Shown piece after piece: positions 12,501 through 25,031 of a stretch of DNA of 64,000 nt (within the stretch, counting starts at the first letter, position 1; each line of letters starts with the position of its first letter). This DNA comes from Paracentrotus lividus (lineage: Eukaryota; Echinodermata; Echinoidea; Camarodonta; Echinidae), in assembly GCA_940671915.1 (NCBI GenBank), contig CALNVZ010002100.1:18293906-18357905 (forward strand). Reading direction: 5' to 3'. The translations under genes and the position numbers were made by a program. The notes beneath the pieces are model-generated. The model had not been told where the DNA came from and made no database searches. It saw only the letters and a program-made list of their open reading frames with translations.

Positions 12501-15500
12501 TCATGAATTAATATTACATGCAGTTTTCGATTTAAATTGGGTTTTGAGCGAAGGTCATGAATTAATTGCCACATGACCAGTGTTTGTTCATATTGTCCAG
12601 TCGTTTATAAAGTTGCTTGTTATTGTCGTGTATTCAATCGATTAAATTCGATCCGCTCACGAAGTCAGATTATTCTCCTATCGATTTGTCTAACTTCAGT
12701 GGGGCTGGCACGGTTTCCAAAAAGGCCACCGAGGATTAAAGTTATTACAAATACTCTATGCTATTAACAAATATGATCGAGAAAGAAGGGGGTGACGAGG
12801 GAATACATAAAACGCACAATGATGTAGTTGACTGATGTTTATATCAAACCATTGTATATAGGTCTATATTAATTAAATCAGAGAGGAGAATGAACAGAGA
12901 GTATACCACTGCATTACAAAATAATGTTAAAGCCAAAACTATACGAACCAATATGCGGCCTTGAATTGCACCACCTAAAGTCCTCAACTTACTCAATCTA
13001 CCAGTGGACCGGTTCCTTACCCATAATGCAACATACTCAGAGATGCCAACACTACGGAATAATTATAACATTAGAAATTAGAACGAAAATGGCCCAAATA
13101 GGTAAAACAGCTGAAACAAATGTCTTGTTAACAAGAGAAAGAAAACTATTGATTTGAACGCATTTCCAAAATTAAATGAATGAGCAAAATGTTATTATTC
13201 ATGCTCTTTCTAGTGAGAAGTCATTTATTTTTGCTTTTCTAACTATTTGGGTTATTTGCGTTCTAATAATTTCTAATGTTATAATTATTCCGTAGTGTTG
13301 GCATCTCTGCATACTGAGCATTGTAGTCATATAATATAGGGCCATTTAATACATGATGATAACACACTAATCACTACTCAATACATTCTTCCCGAAATAA
13401 TTATGGTGTTACCAAGCAGGGCGTTTTTGAAGGGGAATGAACAGGCTAAAAATTACAAGAAGGCCATTTTCGCGATTTTGTACACGTTTATTGAGAAAAA
13501 AAAGTGGGGTTGAAGTCCCTATCCCCACCCCTTCCCTCGGCTCGGCGGCCCCTGTCAAGTGAAAAATTAAATTCATTGCTAGTTTATACTGAAATATACA
13601 CATTACTTTTAGAAGTTTTCTCAAAGGGAATATTATTTTGTAAGATAAGCTTTTATAACTCACAGTCAATGAAAGACCAAACACAGTCGAAATCAATTCG
13701 ATCTCGCTTTAAATAATGTGGAGTTTACGACGATAAGTTTGAGATCACTCTATTATATTATGCTATGTTTATTCTTTTTACGCGCGTACGTATGTGACTT
13801 CCAGGCTCGAAAAATTCGGTGTCTCCGCTTCCTTTGCACAGTAATAAACGTAACTGTAACGTGAACAGGAAAACTCCACTTACTTATACCTTTAAAAACA
13901 AGGAGGAAACTTTTGATTTTTGTCTCTTCGAAATATTGGATTCTTAGTTGATTCGAAGTTATAATAATCATTTTGATACATTTATTTCTTTGTGCAGCGT
14001 GATAAGGCTCAGGACCAGCTACGAAACAGAATGCGACAACGGATAAATGGTAAGTGTTTGTTTCATGTCCATGAATATACAGTATATCACTATTGAAACA
14101 CTTCATGTAGGCCTACATGATTTTGGGGCGTTTTTTTTTTTTTTTTTTTTTTTTAAACAACAGAATGAAGGAAATATTCACAGGTAAATACAGCGAACAA
14201 TTGGGTGTTTTTCGAGCAGATAGCTTAGAAAAGTATGTAGATGAGCACCTTGTGAATACCATTTCTTTTAATCCAGTCATTTTGTAAGTTAGTGATGCAT
14301 GGAGGCTGAAAAGAATGAGCATTCTGAGCATTGCAATACATAATTCAGTATTGTAAGAATTAGTAAAACATTGGATGAAATGCAGTTTCAACGATTTAAC
14401 GACTCCAAAGGGATGATGTCTAGCACAGTCTACCAGCACCTTCTTTTCATTTCTACATTTCATTTTCACAGGGAATGTTAACTCATCTACTCTGATCCAT
14501 AGCAAGCGGAACAGTTCCGTCTTGGACGGAAATGGGGATGCCAGTCTGTCGCCGAGGATGAAGCATCCATCTTCAATGGAAGTCACCCCAAGAGATCTTC
14601 AAGGGAATAATTTCTGGTAGGTTTGTGAGTAAGCAACCAAGGAGATATTATTCTAAGATTCTGAGTGGCACTCAGGATAAATTCCCAATAAGTTGTTACT
14701 TTGATTTGTAGGTTTTCAGTGCGAATCCAGTAATTGAAATAGGGGGAGGGGTGCAGGCCCGAAAGGAGGATGCCGCCAATTTTCTGATTTGAACATTTAA
14801 GGTCAAAGGATGGTTTCACTCAGTAATGACAGAGTCGCTCGTGTGTCGCATCTAACTACCACATCTTTATTAATGAATTTTACATTTGCCTTGTAATTCT
14901 GGGTTATAATTAACAGGTACACCATGTGTTAATCAAAGGAAACGACCCAACGTAGACAATTTATGGCCCAATTTCATTGGCAATAGTGAAGGAATCCTTC
15001 CCAAATGTAATGTATACTATTATGAATTCTGTATACAGGAGGACCCAACAGGACAGGTACAACACGTTGACAGGAATACAGCCCCCGATCGAAACGAATA
15101 AACAATCCAACAAGCTCAGCTCCAGTCAGACTGTACCGCTCCAGGAACTGGTAGACAGGGTCCTGCACCGTAAAGAGCAAACTCTTGGAATCGGATCAAA
15201 GGTCTCACCGATGACCATCAGGTGAGATGATGACGATCGTGATGATGATGAAGAGGAGAAAGTGGAGAGGAGGATAGGAGGGTTGAGGGGATGACGAGAG
15301 GGAAGGAGATAGGGGCTCAAGTTAGTCAGTACCTCTTCAGGAACTGGTTGAAAGGGTCTTGCACCGTAAAGAGCAAAACCTTGGTATCAGATCAAAGTTC
15401 TCACCGATGATTATCAGGTCAGATGGTGACAATCGTGAGGATGATGAAGAGTAGGAGGAGGAGGAGGAGGAGGAAGGAGGAGGGGATGAGGGTAGAGGGA

Positions 15501-16995
15501 GGGGTGAGAAGAGGAGCTGAAGTCAGTCAGTACACCTTCATGAACTGGTAGAAAGTGTCCTGCCCCGTAAAGAGCAAAACCTTGGTATCGGATAAAAGGT
15601 CTCACTGATGTCAACCAAGACACCATTGTATTGTGATGACGGTGATGGTGATGATGAATCATAAGGAGTAGAGAGATGAGGACATAAGTCAGTCAGGACC
15701 CCATTAGACATGATTGAATTGGTAGACATGGTCCTGCATTGTAAAAAGCTAAACTTTGGTAAATGTCTCACCAAGGACCATAATATATGATGAGACTTCA
15801 AGGATGAAGATCAAGATAGTGAGGAGAAGGAAGGGCAGGAGGAGGAGGAATTTGATGAGGAGAATTAGGGGAATAGGAGGTTGAAAAGGGGAGGAGGAGA
15901 TGAAGGATAAGACAGAGAAAGAGGATGATGATTATTATTGCATGATGATCTTTTTTTTAATAACTTGTGCTCCATTTCATTAAAAAAATACCAATAAAAA
16001 TTTAACGGGAGGGGTTGCAGTGATATTCCGAAGTTGCTCTAGCTCGTCGCCGTATCAAATCATTTATGAACCATAAATGATGTTATGAATAGCAGATAAT
16101 TGAAAGAATGTATTGCTACTTATTAACTTCAAGATTGTCAAAGGGGCAGTTGTTCTCGAACCACAAATTATTTTAAATCCTTAGTACATTGAGAGAACAT
16201 CGTAAATTCGATTCAAACTCCTTTGAATAATGGAAATCAGATTATAATAGAATTATGAAAATGCACTTTAATGTTGCACAAACAAGTTACCAGGATAAAT
16301 AAATATTTTGTGAAGTTCTCCGTTATTCTAAAAAAATTCAACAAAAAAAAAAATCAACTGAAAGACAATAAAATTGAAAGCAGCATTTATGAAAGAAATA
16401 AGGAAAGAGAGAGCGGGAGAGAAATCATGCGGACAGACAATTCTTTTATACGATGTTAGGAGAGAGATATAAAAGTTATATGTTGCTAAATGCGTTTTCA
16501 ATGTTATTATTTCTATTAAACATAGAGCCTACAAGCCACCTGTCGCCCCCTTCGCAATGCAACAGAATTCGCACGTCAAGTGAGTAAAGATGTTCATTTT
16601 CTATTCACAACTGGTATAGTGTTCTTATAAAATACTACTTTTAACATAAAATTTCACTCTATCTTTTCCCTCCATATACTGCTAATAATAGATATTTGAT
16701 GCTACACATTCACAACAATGCATCGAAATATTGATCTACTAACAGGGAGTTTTGCCAGTATTACCAGCTCAAGACATACAACCAGTCTGCTAGACATGTA
16801 CAAAGAAGTCTATCAAGTCATGTTGCTTGGTTATTCTTAACGTGTTCGTTTTTTTTTTTTTATTTTTTATTCTTCTGTTTCTTTCAGGAAATTGTGAAAA
16901 TGAAACCTATTCAACGAAGTGACAGAGATGACAAAGGTCCATTTGTTCTTGTTCTGCAACGCAACGGAGATGACGAAACTCAAAGTTCATCGTAG
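9172..16995 (+). CDS. Eight-exon gene, function not recognised
   Basis: Exons joined by GT-AG introns with consistent phases: 9172-9225, 10045-10107, 13998-14049, 14472-14616, 15039-15221, 16526-16579, 16746-16797 and 16888-16995. Together they encode 236 residues beginning MSADVHANRLSRLKSLSKLA. The protein is hydrophilic and basic near the N-terminus (MSSHKRKRDKAQDQLRNRMR). A Ser/Pro-rich centre follows, then LQELVDRVLHRKEQTLGIG and EFCQYYQLKTYNQSARH. No signal peptide or membrane segment is seen, and I do not recognise the family. The exon 7 donor (GTACAA) is weak, so the exon 7-8 junction is uncertain. The stop at 16993 may not be the true end: coding-like sequence continues downstream in shifted frames. 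A degenerate echo array of exon 5 follows it in the next intron. Confidence 0.6.
9290..9590. repeat. (GA)n and (GACA)n microsatellites
   Basis: Long GA-dinucleotide tracts at about 9297-9340 and 9493-9520, short TA runs, and a GACA/CAGA tract near 9545-9580, all inside the first intron. The 142-codon minus-strand frame across it is a Leu/Ser low-complexity reading and is not a gene. Confidence 0.9.
10108..11835. other. Intron with homopolymer G tracts
   Basis: This is part of the second intron of the plus-strand gene. It contains a T-then-G homopolymer run at about 10116-10146, G runs near 10893, 10970, 11315 and 11508, and a GCGAGCGCGAAGCGCGAGC word near 11381. No coding sequence is recognised. 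Confidence 0.5.
11836..12258 (+). repeat. Dispersed repeat starting with GCCTCCG hairpin
   Basis: Starts with a hairpin-prone ATGCCTCCG...AGAGGCAT segment, then CATGTTTTCGGGTTGTCC and short CGTACGTC-type repeats. Two ~120 bp units follow, sharing GAGATATCAACTTCAAAC-type and GATCTGATTGGATTTTGGAG words. The same family appears at 63722-64000, so this is a dispersed, partly tandem repeat. No coding capacity is seen. Confidence 0.75.
13039..13308. mobile_element. MITE with ~70-bp inverted repeats, possible 8-bp TSD
   Basis: AGAGATGCCAACACTACGGA at the left is matched in inverted orientation by TCCGTAGTGTTGGCATCTCT at the right. Near-complete inverted identity extends inward about 65-75 bp on each side. 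Flanking octamers ACATACTC and GCATACTG share the core CATACT, compatible with an aged 8 bp target duplication of the hAT type. The element lies within an intron of the plus-strand gene. Confidence 0.75.
15324..15790 (+). repeat. Three degenerate tandem echoes of exon 5
   Basis: Copies of the 3' part of exon 5 plus the start of its intron recur at 15324-15450, 15525-15640 and 15688-15800. The first echo still encodes VPLQELVERVLHRKEQNLGI with an open frame and ends ATCAG|GTCAG, so a donor GT survives. The second has one in-frame stop and the third is strongly decayed. GAT/GAG-rich intron sequence is copied with each unit. These may be dead duplicates or rarely used alternative exons. Confidence 0.8.
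15800..16525. other. Intron, AT-rich, no gene seen
   Basis: GAG/GGA-rich sequence to about 15930, then AT-rich DNA. The 62-codon frame at 16271-16459 is low-complexity and unsupported. Confidence 0.5.
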
Positions 16996-18054
16996 AGGGG
17001 CGACGTCGCGATCGTTTAAAGGCCAGTGCAGATGTTAGCACCTCCGATCCTGGTCTAAAACTGAACCCTGTGGTTACACAATCAAATCTTACCGCCAGTG
17101 ACCGACAACAAGTCGACCTCTGATCTAAAAACATGGCGGCCTGCGTTGGACACCGTGCATCAGGCATCGGTTCTTCCCGAGGCCGAAGATCGCTCTGTGA
17201 CCAACTACCGGCTCAACTGCAACATGCGAATAAGCTGGCCGAATCACGGTTTGAGTTTCAACACCAGGTAGGGTCCAACCAGACGGTAGAAGAAATGACC
17301 ATGCAAACATTGAATCCCTTGCCACCAATCCAGTCCGTTTATCAGGCCGATGAATGCACCACTGCAGAATCAGCAGAAGCGGTCTCGAACTCAGACCAAC
17401 AACGAACTTCTAACGAGCAGAATGTCGGAAGGACTTCATCCAGAAGCGAATACTGAACTTGAAAAAAGCACAGAAAGAAGCAAAACGACAAAAACAAATT
17501 GGTCCGAGGAGTGCACTTTGTTGAGGACGCGGAAGAGATTCACGAACAAAACAAAACAATTCAAGAGCGAACTGGAGAGGGCCGACAACTGTCGGCGATC
17601 GAAGAGGATCGGTCTTCACTGAGCAGCGCGCGCTTGCGAGGCTCATCGCGGTCGAAAAGCCAGCTTTTCTTCATCAAGTGCGAGTTCTTTGAACAGGATC
17701 CATGAAGGAAGCGTTTCAAACTCGAATGTAATACAGGAAGATGCGAGTGAAAGTGATAGCGATTCCAACGAAAGTGGAAAGACCAATAGGTTTGACTCGA
17801 CTGCACTCATCGTCGCACGACGCAATGCCGTTAGCACCTCCAACGTCGCCGTCCGTTGATCATGACAGCCAATGGGGCAACAGCGTCATTATGAACGTCG
17901 ACGTCACGAGGAGTACTTGGTCGACCCCTCTCCGATGAATCTGGTGATTCCAGTAGCATGGACGATCACAAAAAACCTCTGGCCCAGAATCGTTCTTAGT
18001 GGTGACGATGTTACCGTTCCTCCTCCAGAAACGCAAGATGAGATGACGCCATGA
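16996..18054 (+). pseudogene. Frame-broken coding-like continuation of the plus-strand gene
   Basis: This stretch is GC-richer than its surroundings and reads as protein in pieces that change frame. The pieces include TKLKVHRRGATSRSFKGQ from the end of exon 8, ADVSTSDPGLKLNPVV, an EFQHQVGSNQTVEEMTMQTL segment, NLKKAQKEAKRQKQIGPR, VEDAEEIHEQNKTIQERTGE and a Ser/Asp-rich NVIQEDASESDSDSNESG. A last frame ends PPPETQDEMTP at about 18052. At least four frame changes are needed. Either the last exon is really about 1.1 kb longer with sequence errors, or the gene has decayed. No family was recognised. Confidence 0.5.
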
Positions 18055-18883
18055 TATGGGTAGAGGGTGAGTTCGCCTTTCGAGGAAGCGCTGTTGAAAC
18101 CACAGACTCGCCTTCAGAGCATACAAGATAACGATCTCAACCCTTCACAAAACATTAAACCACGCCATTTAAATATGTTTTATCAGGCCTTTAATATATT
18201 GTTCCTATATCTCAATGTTTATCGAATTTCAACCTACAATACTTTTTGGAACCAAGATGTTCATTCGGATAAAAGTAAACATCCTCGCTATTGCTCTCGT
18301 GGGTTAAAACGATATTTTAACCACCCACATGTTTAGAAACCTAAACAAAGAAAGTGGGGGTCATATGACGTTCGCCAATGATTTTTTTTTTCTTTGCAGG
18401 CCTACATGTCTGGGTAGGAATCACAGTTGTATCATTTGAATGTGTGGGATAAAATTCTAAATCTTATAACATTTAAACCTGGTGTATAGTTTTGGTAACA
18501 AAAAAAATCAATCGGCATAAAACCCGATTTGAAATTAGTCGTCATGTATGTGTTAGCGATTGCAGTCTAAGAGAGATGAATATTGGTTGTATGAGATTTT
18601 TGTGATTATTCGCCTCTTCATCGATTTGCTCGGTGCTGGCGGTTTTTTTAGTTAAATTTGCAATGAAATGGTTGAGTAACAAGCATAATGTAAGGGTTGT
18701 TTGGATGACCTTTGCTGGCGGGTGTCCGGTCGCTCGCGAACTTTCCGCATTGAACGGTAGCGTATAACGAAATTCTGTGTGTATATCACCACACAAGACG
18801 AATCCTCCATTATGTCTTGTCCGTGAACCGTTGGAGATGAGTTCGGATCCCCGACTTATCTGTTAATAGACTTATATCTGTGA

Positions 18884-18889
18884 AATAAA
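18884..18889 (+). terminator. Candidate poly(A) signal AATAAA
   Basis: An AATAAA hexamer about 830 bp beyond the last coding-like sequence of the plus-strand gene. It is a reasonable end for its 3' UTR, but AATAAA is frequent by chance in AT-rich DNA. Confidence 0.3.
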
Positions 18890-21726
18890 GACAGCTAAAT
18901 GCGAGTATACATGGAAATATAACGTCTTTTAATCATATGTTTAGTAGGGATGGCAGTCTTGTCATGATTATCTAACCTGTTGTTAAGCTGTCCAAATTAA
19001 GTGTTTTCCTGTCTCGCCAAGACGTATATCTACCAGCTTTTAAAAGGTCAAAAGGCCTGAATTCACTAAACGTGGTTGTAGTTGGAGTCACGGATGGTCT
19101 AAGATCAGGGTGTTTAAATTCGCACGGATTTAGCACCATGGTCCTAAATTTTTGGTTATTCACAATAATCACTGTTTGTGGAATTCGGCGCATAGTGGGA
19201 GAAGTATGATTTTTTGTTTTGGCTTCCAGGAGCAGAAATAATATGAATTGAATACGCTCAATTAAACCTCTGTGGTAAGCAAAAGGGATTTTTATTTAAA
19301 TGCACTCTAACACCTGGAATAGCACACAAACTGTGTAAAGTATAGTCGAATTGACAGTGTTAAATCGATAGATCTTCCAGGGCGACATATGCCAGCATAC
19401 ATGCGTTTTGTGTGGCTTATGCTATATTTCTTCACAATATTCAAGAGATCTGTACACACAGAATTCACGTCACGCTCCATATCGCATCAGCTCCTGGTTG
19501 GCATGCCACAGAGTTCTATAGGGTAGGATAAATGAAGGAAGTATGGCCTTACGTTGATGATGAGAACATCTTCCGCTCGTAGGCTCATGCAATATCTATT
19601 ACAGTATCATTGGTGAAAGACAGAGCATGGGAACATTGATATTATCGCTTTGCGCCATTTATGTGTTTAGTTTTTTAGAACGACTATGACGGAATGTGAG
19701 CAGGTTTTTTTCTAAGAGAATCAGTGTTTTCTGACTTTGTACAACTATACTTGGGATTTAAGCTACTTAAAACCCCCGCCAAATTTGAGCTGCATAGCTT
19801 TGGACTTTGGTCCTGGTATATGTGTCTTTGCACATTAATAATTTATTGCATTCAGTTATGTAATGAATTATCGGGCTCTCCTAGCAAATATTATTATACT
19901 TTAGGATCGTGACTGGAATCGAATGACACTCATGTATAATTTATCGAGAAGCCCAATTCATCTTTATAGCACATATCCGTGGTTTACAGATCTCAAACAT
20001 TGATCTGAATGATAGGTGATGTTTACGGAATAAAGGCTTATGAATCACATGAAATAAATATAACAAACATTTTTTGTTAACGGACTACTCATGTGAACAT
20101 AATTTGTTGATTAATACAGCTGTAGCCAATAAAAGTGCTGTTAATTCACCCCTCCCCCTATGACTAAATCTAGCTGGGTCCGCGGCTCCAGTCTGTTCCT
20201 AAAATCAGTGGGTTGCAAAAATAATTAAAAAAATATTCAGACTCATCATGTTCTGCACCTTAGGTTATCGAGATATCGGCGCTGCATGGATTTCAGCATT
20301 TAAATATGTTGTTATCGAAGAGTTTTAGTAACCCAAGTTTGCGATTATTCTATAATTTAGTGTCACATTATTAGTTGTCTATTGTTTATCGTTTGGAACT
20401 AATAGCATTATTTTATATGAAGAAAAACACCTTCATTGACAAAACGATGGATATTGTTTTGCATTCCAGACCACAATTTTATTATGGAATCACACTGGAT
20501 TAATTTATCATGCCTAAAACTAATGTTTAATTAATGAGTTATGTATGTTATACAAAAATTTTAAGGGACTAAATATCAATGGCAATCCCTAAAAAAAAAA
20601 AAAACTACATTGTATACGCTTTTGAATGGCTGCCCCCCAAAAATAAATATGATTTTGGGGGAAAGGTCTATGTCCTAAATCTATCATTCATAAAGCAGTG
20701 CTCACGGAAGCATGAATCATTTCAGGCATTTTGGAGCCATAATGATAATGGAGGATATGAGCTAACTGCTTCCTATATCATATGAAACTTTCCCCTAAGA
20801 ACCATATATTTTTCATTTCGCAACCAATGTCATATGTATGTAGTTTTCTTTTGGGTGCCACTGTATATGTATTTATACCATATGTATCTATGCAATGTCT
20901 TGACAACATTTAACTGATCTCACCTACTTTTGTATATTTCAATGATTTTAAACACGTTGTATTCATCCATCATAATTTAAGGTTATCGCTCATTAGTCCT
21001 TCAATTTCTAATCACCTTGATTCGGGATTAAACATTTACATCATCCGCAATAAATGAATTTGTTATATATCAGAAATGTTTCTTGATAAGTTTTATTCAT
21101 GTATCTGTTGTTGTACTAGGACTCATTTAACATGAATCGGATTGATCACTAATATGCCATAGTAACATTTTTTCAATGAGAAAAACATCGCCATCACTTG
21201 TAATACTATTTTGATTACTATTAAAGTATAATTCCCCTTGTTCATATGACAAAAACTGGCACAATTATTTTCACAATTACCTAGAAAATGTTATTCCTAT
21301 TGGAAATTATAAAAGCATTTAAAATGCGCGACGTTAGTCATGTTTATCAACATATCCATATTCTATGCATAATCTAACGGTTTAAACAATTAACTTCGAA
21401 TGTTTGTAATCCGATTTTGCTATGCATTAGTTTGCTATGTCGGATAAGGACTCGGAGCAAGCTTTCTGTTTTTCAAGAGCAGACTTTGTCTAAAAAGTAT
21501 GCATAAAATTAGTGAACTGGTCCATTGCTGGCAGGAATCCAAAGCAGTTGCTTCTGCACAAACTGACTTTGACAATTGCAATTTCAAATTCGTTTGGTCA
21601 TAACTGGCGTGGCTCTTTTCTATTGGTAGCTTTAGGTGTCAAAGAGATGATGAACTTTTATGAGAATTTCACTGAGAAAAATGACTAACCATTCAGGTTT
21701 CACTTTTTCTGGGACAGACACTGTAC
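18890..21726. other. Intergenic DNA without recognised features
   Basis: AT-rich, no long open frames, no inverted-repeat element detected by eye. Short frames (for example 19724-19912 and 20579-20785) lack family features or splice support. Confidence 0.5.
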
Positions 21727-22640
21727 TTATACACCACTGGGATCCATTATCCCTTTCAATAACTTGACATCGTTGTCGTTTGAGTCATACCCGAATGCTT
21801 TGTAATCAAATTCATAGTATGTGGATAGCCTTTTGATCAAACCTAGGGAAAACTTTAGCATATTCTTGATCATAGCTTCGGCTGCATTGTGACCGGTGAG
21901 CGGGTGGAACGGGCTCGAGATGGTCTACACCAAGCCACTTCAGGACAAAGGAGTGCTTCCACGGACCCAGGTTCTCATAGTGACCAATAAAATCGTAGTG
22001 GATTTTGACAAGGGGTTCGAAACCACATATGAAGAGGAGCCAATGATCGTTCAGTTCATCCATAACAATACCTCTCCACTGGTCCTTATATAATTCATAC
22101 ATACTCCGACAGGTGTATATTTCATCTGCCATTGGTTTTGTAAACCTTCATCCTCATATTTCTTGACAGGATCATATCCTCGATAAGTCTTCACGATGTC
22201 GTCGTCCGATGTATGCTTCCCAAATCGTTCTGGAGGCGTCTAAAATTCCTGAACTTTACTCAAATAGGCAGATAGCATTCTGTAATGGCTCTCGAACAAA
22301 CAGAACTTTCCTATATTCCTGTAAAACGGTAGTTCAATTTCACTGCGGTTATTGCGAAATTGTCGTAACATGCCCACCTCTGAGAGTCCCCACGATGCTT
22401 CCTGTGCAGCGTAGAGTATGACTGACTTCCACGTTGTACACCCCACCTTAGGAATAAAACCAAAGAGGGATCTTGTATTTGTCATCGACCAGAAGATGGC
22501 CCACATTCTTAAAGACACACTGCGTTCGGGTTCAAGATTCCATTCACGTGGTACATTGGCATCTCTACAGGCCTCGTCGATCAGAGCGCGGGCGCCGTTT
22601 TCTGTTCCGCCATCATGTTGACGTAGAAGCTGGACTCCTC
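21727..22640 (-). pseudogene. Carbohydrate sulfotransferase (CHST8-14-like) relic
   Basis: Read on the minus strand, successive frames give the hallmarks of the Sulfotransfer_2 family of Golgi carbohydrate sulfotransferases. These are HLLVDDKYK, then IPKVGCTTWKSV (the 5'-PAPS-binding segment), then KVLFVREP followed by RMLSAYLSKV (the 3'-phosphate-binding segment), then NDHW, IHYDFIGHYENL and a C-terminal KRLSTYYEFDYKAFGYDS ending at a stop near 21727. The order and spacing match the family. At least four frame changes and an internal stop separate the pieces, and no N-terminal membrane anchor is seen upstream. It is therefore a degraded or badly sequenced copy, apparently without introns in the visible part. 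Confidence 0.8.
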
Positions 22641-23297
22641 GAAAGATAGTGGTTGAGGCGGTCTGAAGGTGTTGATGTTTGTTGTTGATATATGTTCTGG
22701 AAGTAGAAATTATGTTCGTTCATTTAACGATGATGAAGCCCTTCATTCTATCTATTCATATATATTCTCCAGGTTCGGAGATTGAATATATCATTTCCCC
22801 TTCATTGTCTGTTGCCTGATGTGTTTGCCCTTTTGGAGCACTCTTAAGAGATTTAGTCCAGCCCAGCTTGTAATATTCTCTCATAGTTGATTTCGTGTTT
22901 CTTCTGGGTCGAGTTCATTTCTCTTCAAGAAGCCATTATTCACTTTCAGCGTGACCAATGTATGTGGCTTTAGTTTCGTTTCCTGAATTAAGTGGTATTA
23001 TTGAGGGAAGGGATTTTTTTGTTTTCTTCTTGGTGTTTGGTTTTGTTTTGTTGTTTTGTTTTTTTTTTTTTTTGCCGTCATGTATTTAGGACTTCGAGTG
23101 AAAATAGCAACTTGATGGATGGTTCTTTAGTTTGAAGTCTGTAAAAAGGCAAGTTAGTCTAATGCGACGGATTAGGGAACTTCCAGGAGGGGCGGGGCGA
23201 AGCGGCCATTTTTCGGCTGTTTGAGCACTTTTTCCTTCGGGGCGAGCGCCGCTCATTGCCCAGATCTACACCTGTACGAGAGTAAGGTAAAAAATAA
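22641..23297. other. Intergenic, no feature seen
   Basis: T-rich tracts near 23040-23072. No gene recognised. Confidence 0.45.
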
Positions 23298-23960
23298 TGT
23301 CCATTCATTTTGAAGTTGTCTTGTTTGAGACATGAACATTTAATCAAGGTTTTTTTTATATGTCTTAGTAGAGCCTTCCTTCCAGCATTTGTTGGACCCT
23401 TTTCATTGGATCTTTGCACGCATGACTGAAGTAACAGATCTTCAGAAGATAGCAGAATCTCAATTTCGCCAAAATACATGAAATAGATGGATGAAGATTA
23501 AAAACAAATGGTGACAGAATATATTGTATACACCACCTACATACACCCTCTCTCACCACATTACACACATCCCTCTCACCACATACACACACACAACACA
23601 CACACACACACTCACACACACACACATACACCCTCCCATCCTCCTTCACACACACGCCCATTATATGGTGAGGGTGTGGGTGTGTATGTGGTTTTTGTAT
23701 GCGTAATTAATGAGGGTACGTGTGGGTGGGTGTCGTTGTGCGTGCACATAAGTAATAAATTATCAATTTGTTTATTCTTCACCGAGCAGGTGAGATTTTA
23801 TCGTCTTCTGAAGATTGTCTGTTATTCGGTCACGAGCGCAAAGGTCCGAATGAAAAGGGTAACAACATATGCTAGGAGGGAGATTCTACCAAGACATATC
23901 ATGAAACCCATGATTAAATGTTCATATTTTTAACAAGACAACTTCAAAATGATCGGACAG
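23298..23960. mobile_element. Inverted repeat pair around a (CA)n microsatellite
   Basis: The left arm (about 23298-23462) and right arm (about 23792-23960) are imperfect reverse complements over about 165 bp. Shared words include TTAATCAAGG or its relative TTAATCATGG, CTTCAGAAGA, and CAAGACAACTTCAAAATGA read inverted. Between them lie a CA/CT microsatellite (about 23560-23650) and a GT-rich tract. The reading frames here are repeat-derived. It is probably an old foldback or MITE expanded by the microsatellite. Confidence 0.65.
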
Positions 23961-24326
23961 TTTTATTGACTCACTCTGTATTTTCAAAATAAACTCGTAT
24001 TTCAATATTATCCAGTTATTTTAGTGATAGTTTGGAGATCATGAAACATAATATTTCAGAAAACGCATACGACCATTTTACAGGGAAGTGTCTCTCTCGC
24101 CCTCAAAACAATCGGGGAAATGTTCATGATGATGAATGAAGTGTAAATACTATGGAAAGAGCATGTGGTGAAGTATGTATGGACACGATTGATGAAAAGT
24201 AAACATTATAAGGTATAAAATCTACTTACTTTCTGGTTAACAGAGATCCTAGTCGTCAATACGCAACCTTTTTATAAACCAGATAAAAGGTACGAAGTTA
24301 TTACGACGGAAAAAAAATAAATGGAC

Positions 24327-24480
24327 AGTGGCGGATCCCGCGGGGCGCAGGGGGCCCGCCCCCATGATTTGAAAACCACTCATTGACTGTACACGTTAAA
24401 ATCGAAAAATTTCGGCGCCCCTCCCCCCCCCCCTATCGGGCCTGGCGCCACCATTATCCTGAAATCCTGGATCCGCCACT
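24327..24480. mobile_element. Short MITE with AGTGGCGGATCC ends
   Basis: AGTGGCGGATCC at the left end and GGATCCGCCACT at the right end form perfect 12 bp terminal inverted repeats of a ~154 bp element with a GC-rich interior. No clear target duplication is seen. This terminal sequence style is common among animal non-autonomous DNA transposons. Confidence 0.7.
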
Positions 24481-24771
24481 CAATGTAAGTGTTCTAAACA
24501 CGACTAAAGAGTGATTTAATGATAGTTTGGGTTATACTACACTGAAAATAGCCCATTTACACTGCAGACAGGGACTCAAGCCACTTTTTTTTTCTTTTGA
24601 GAATAACTCATTGAGCATTCAATATAATATGTGATAAGGTATACTTGCTGATATAAGATAGCAGCTGCACATTTATACATTATGTAGCATAAACTTTCAA
24701 ATCAAATTAATGCTCTAACATCCCTCTATATTTGGATGAAATAAAATCTACATTTAACATAACTTGATCAG

Positions 24772-25031
24772 GCGCGTATCCAGAATTTGGCACCCCGGGG
24801 GGCCCGATGTGATTTTGATTTTAGGTAAGGGTAGGGGTAGGTTCAGAGGTCAATCGACTCAAATCAGGTACATTTGTGCATTTTTCGTTTTTTTTTTTTC
24901 GTTTTTTTTTTTTTTATAACCGTTTTGCTCAAATTGGCGCCTCTTTGTGGTCATTTTGGCGCCCTTTTGGGCGTCTACCGGGGGGGGGGGCCGGGCCCGT
25001 AAAGCCCCCCCCCTCCCTAGAATACGCGCAT
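24772..25031 (-). mobile_element. GCGCGTATTC-ended short element
   Basis: The ends resemble each other inverted (GGCGCGTATCCAGAAT on the left, the complement of CATGCGCGTATTCTAG on the right). The interior has GGCGCC words and long G/C runs, and is related to the larger array at 3948-5190 and to 28812-29008. No coding capacity. Confidence 0.65.

Noticed and set aside
23365..23933. Thr/His- and Val/Cys-rich frames
   Set aside because: They come from the (CA)n/(GT)n microsatellite and the flanking inverted repeat.
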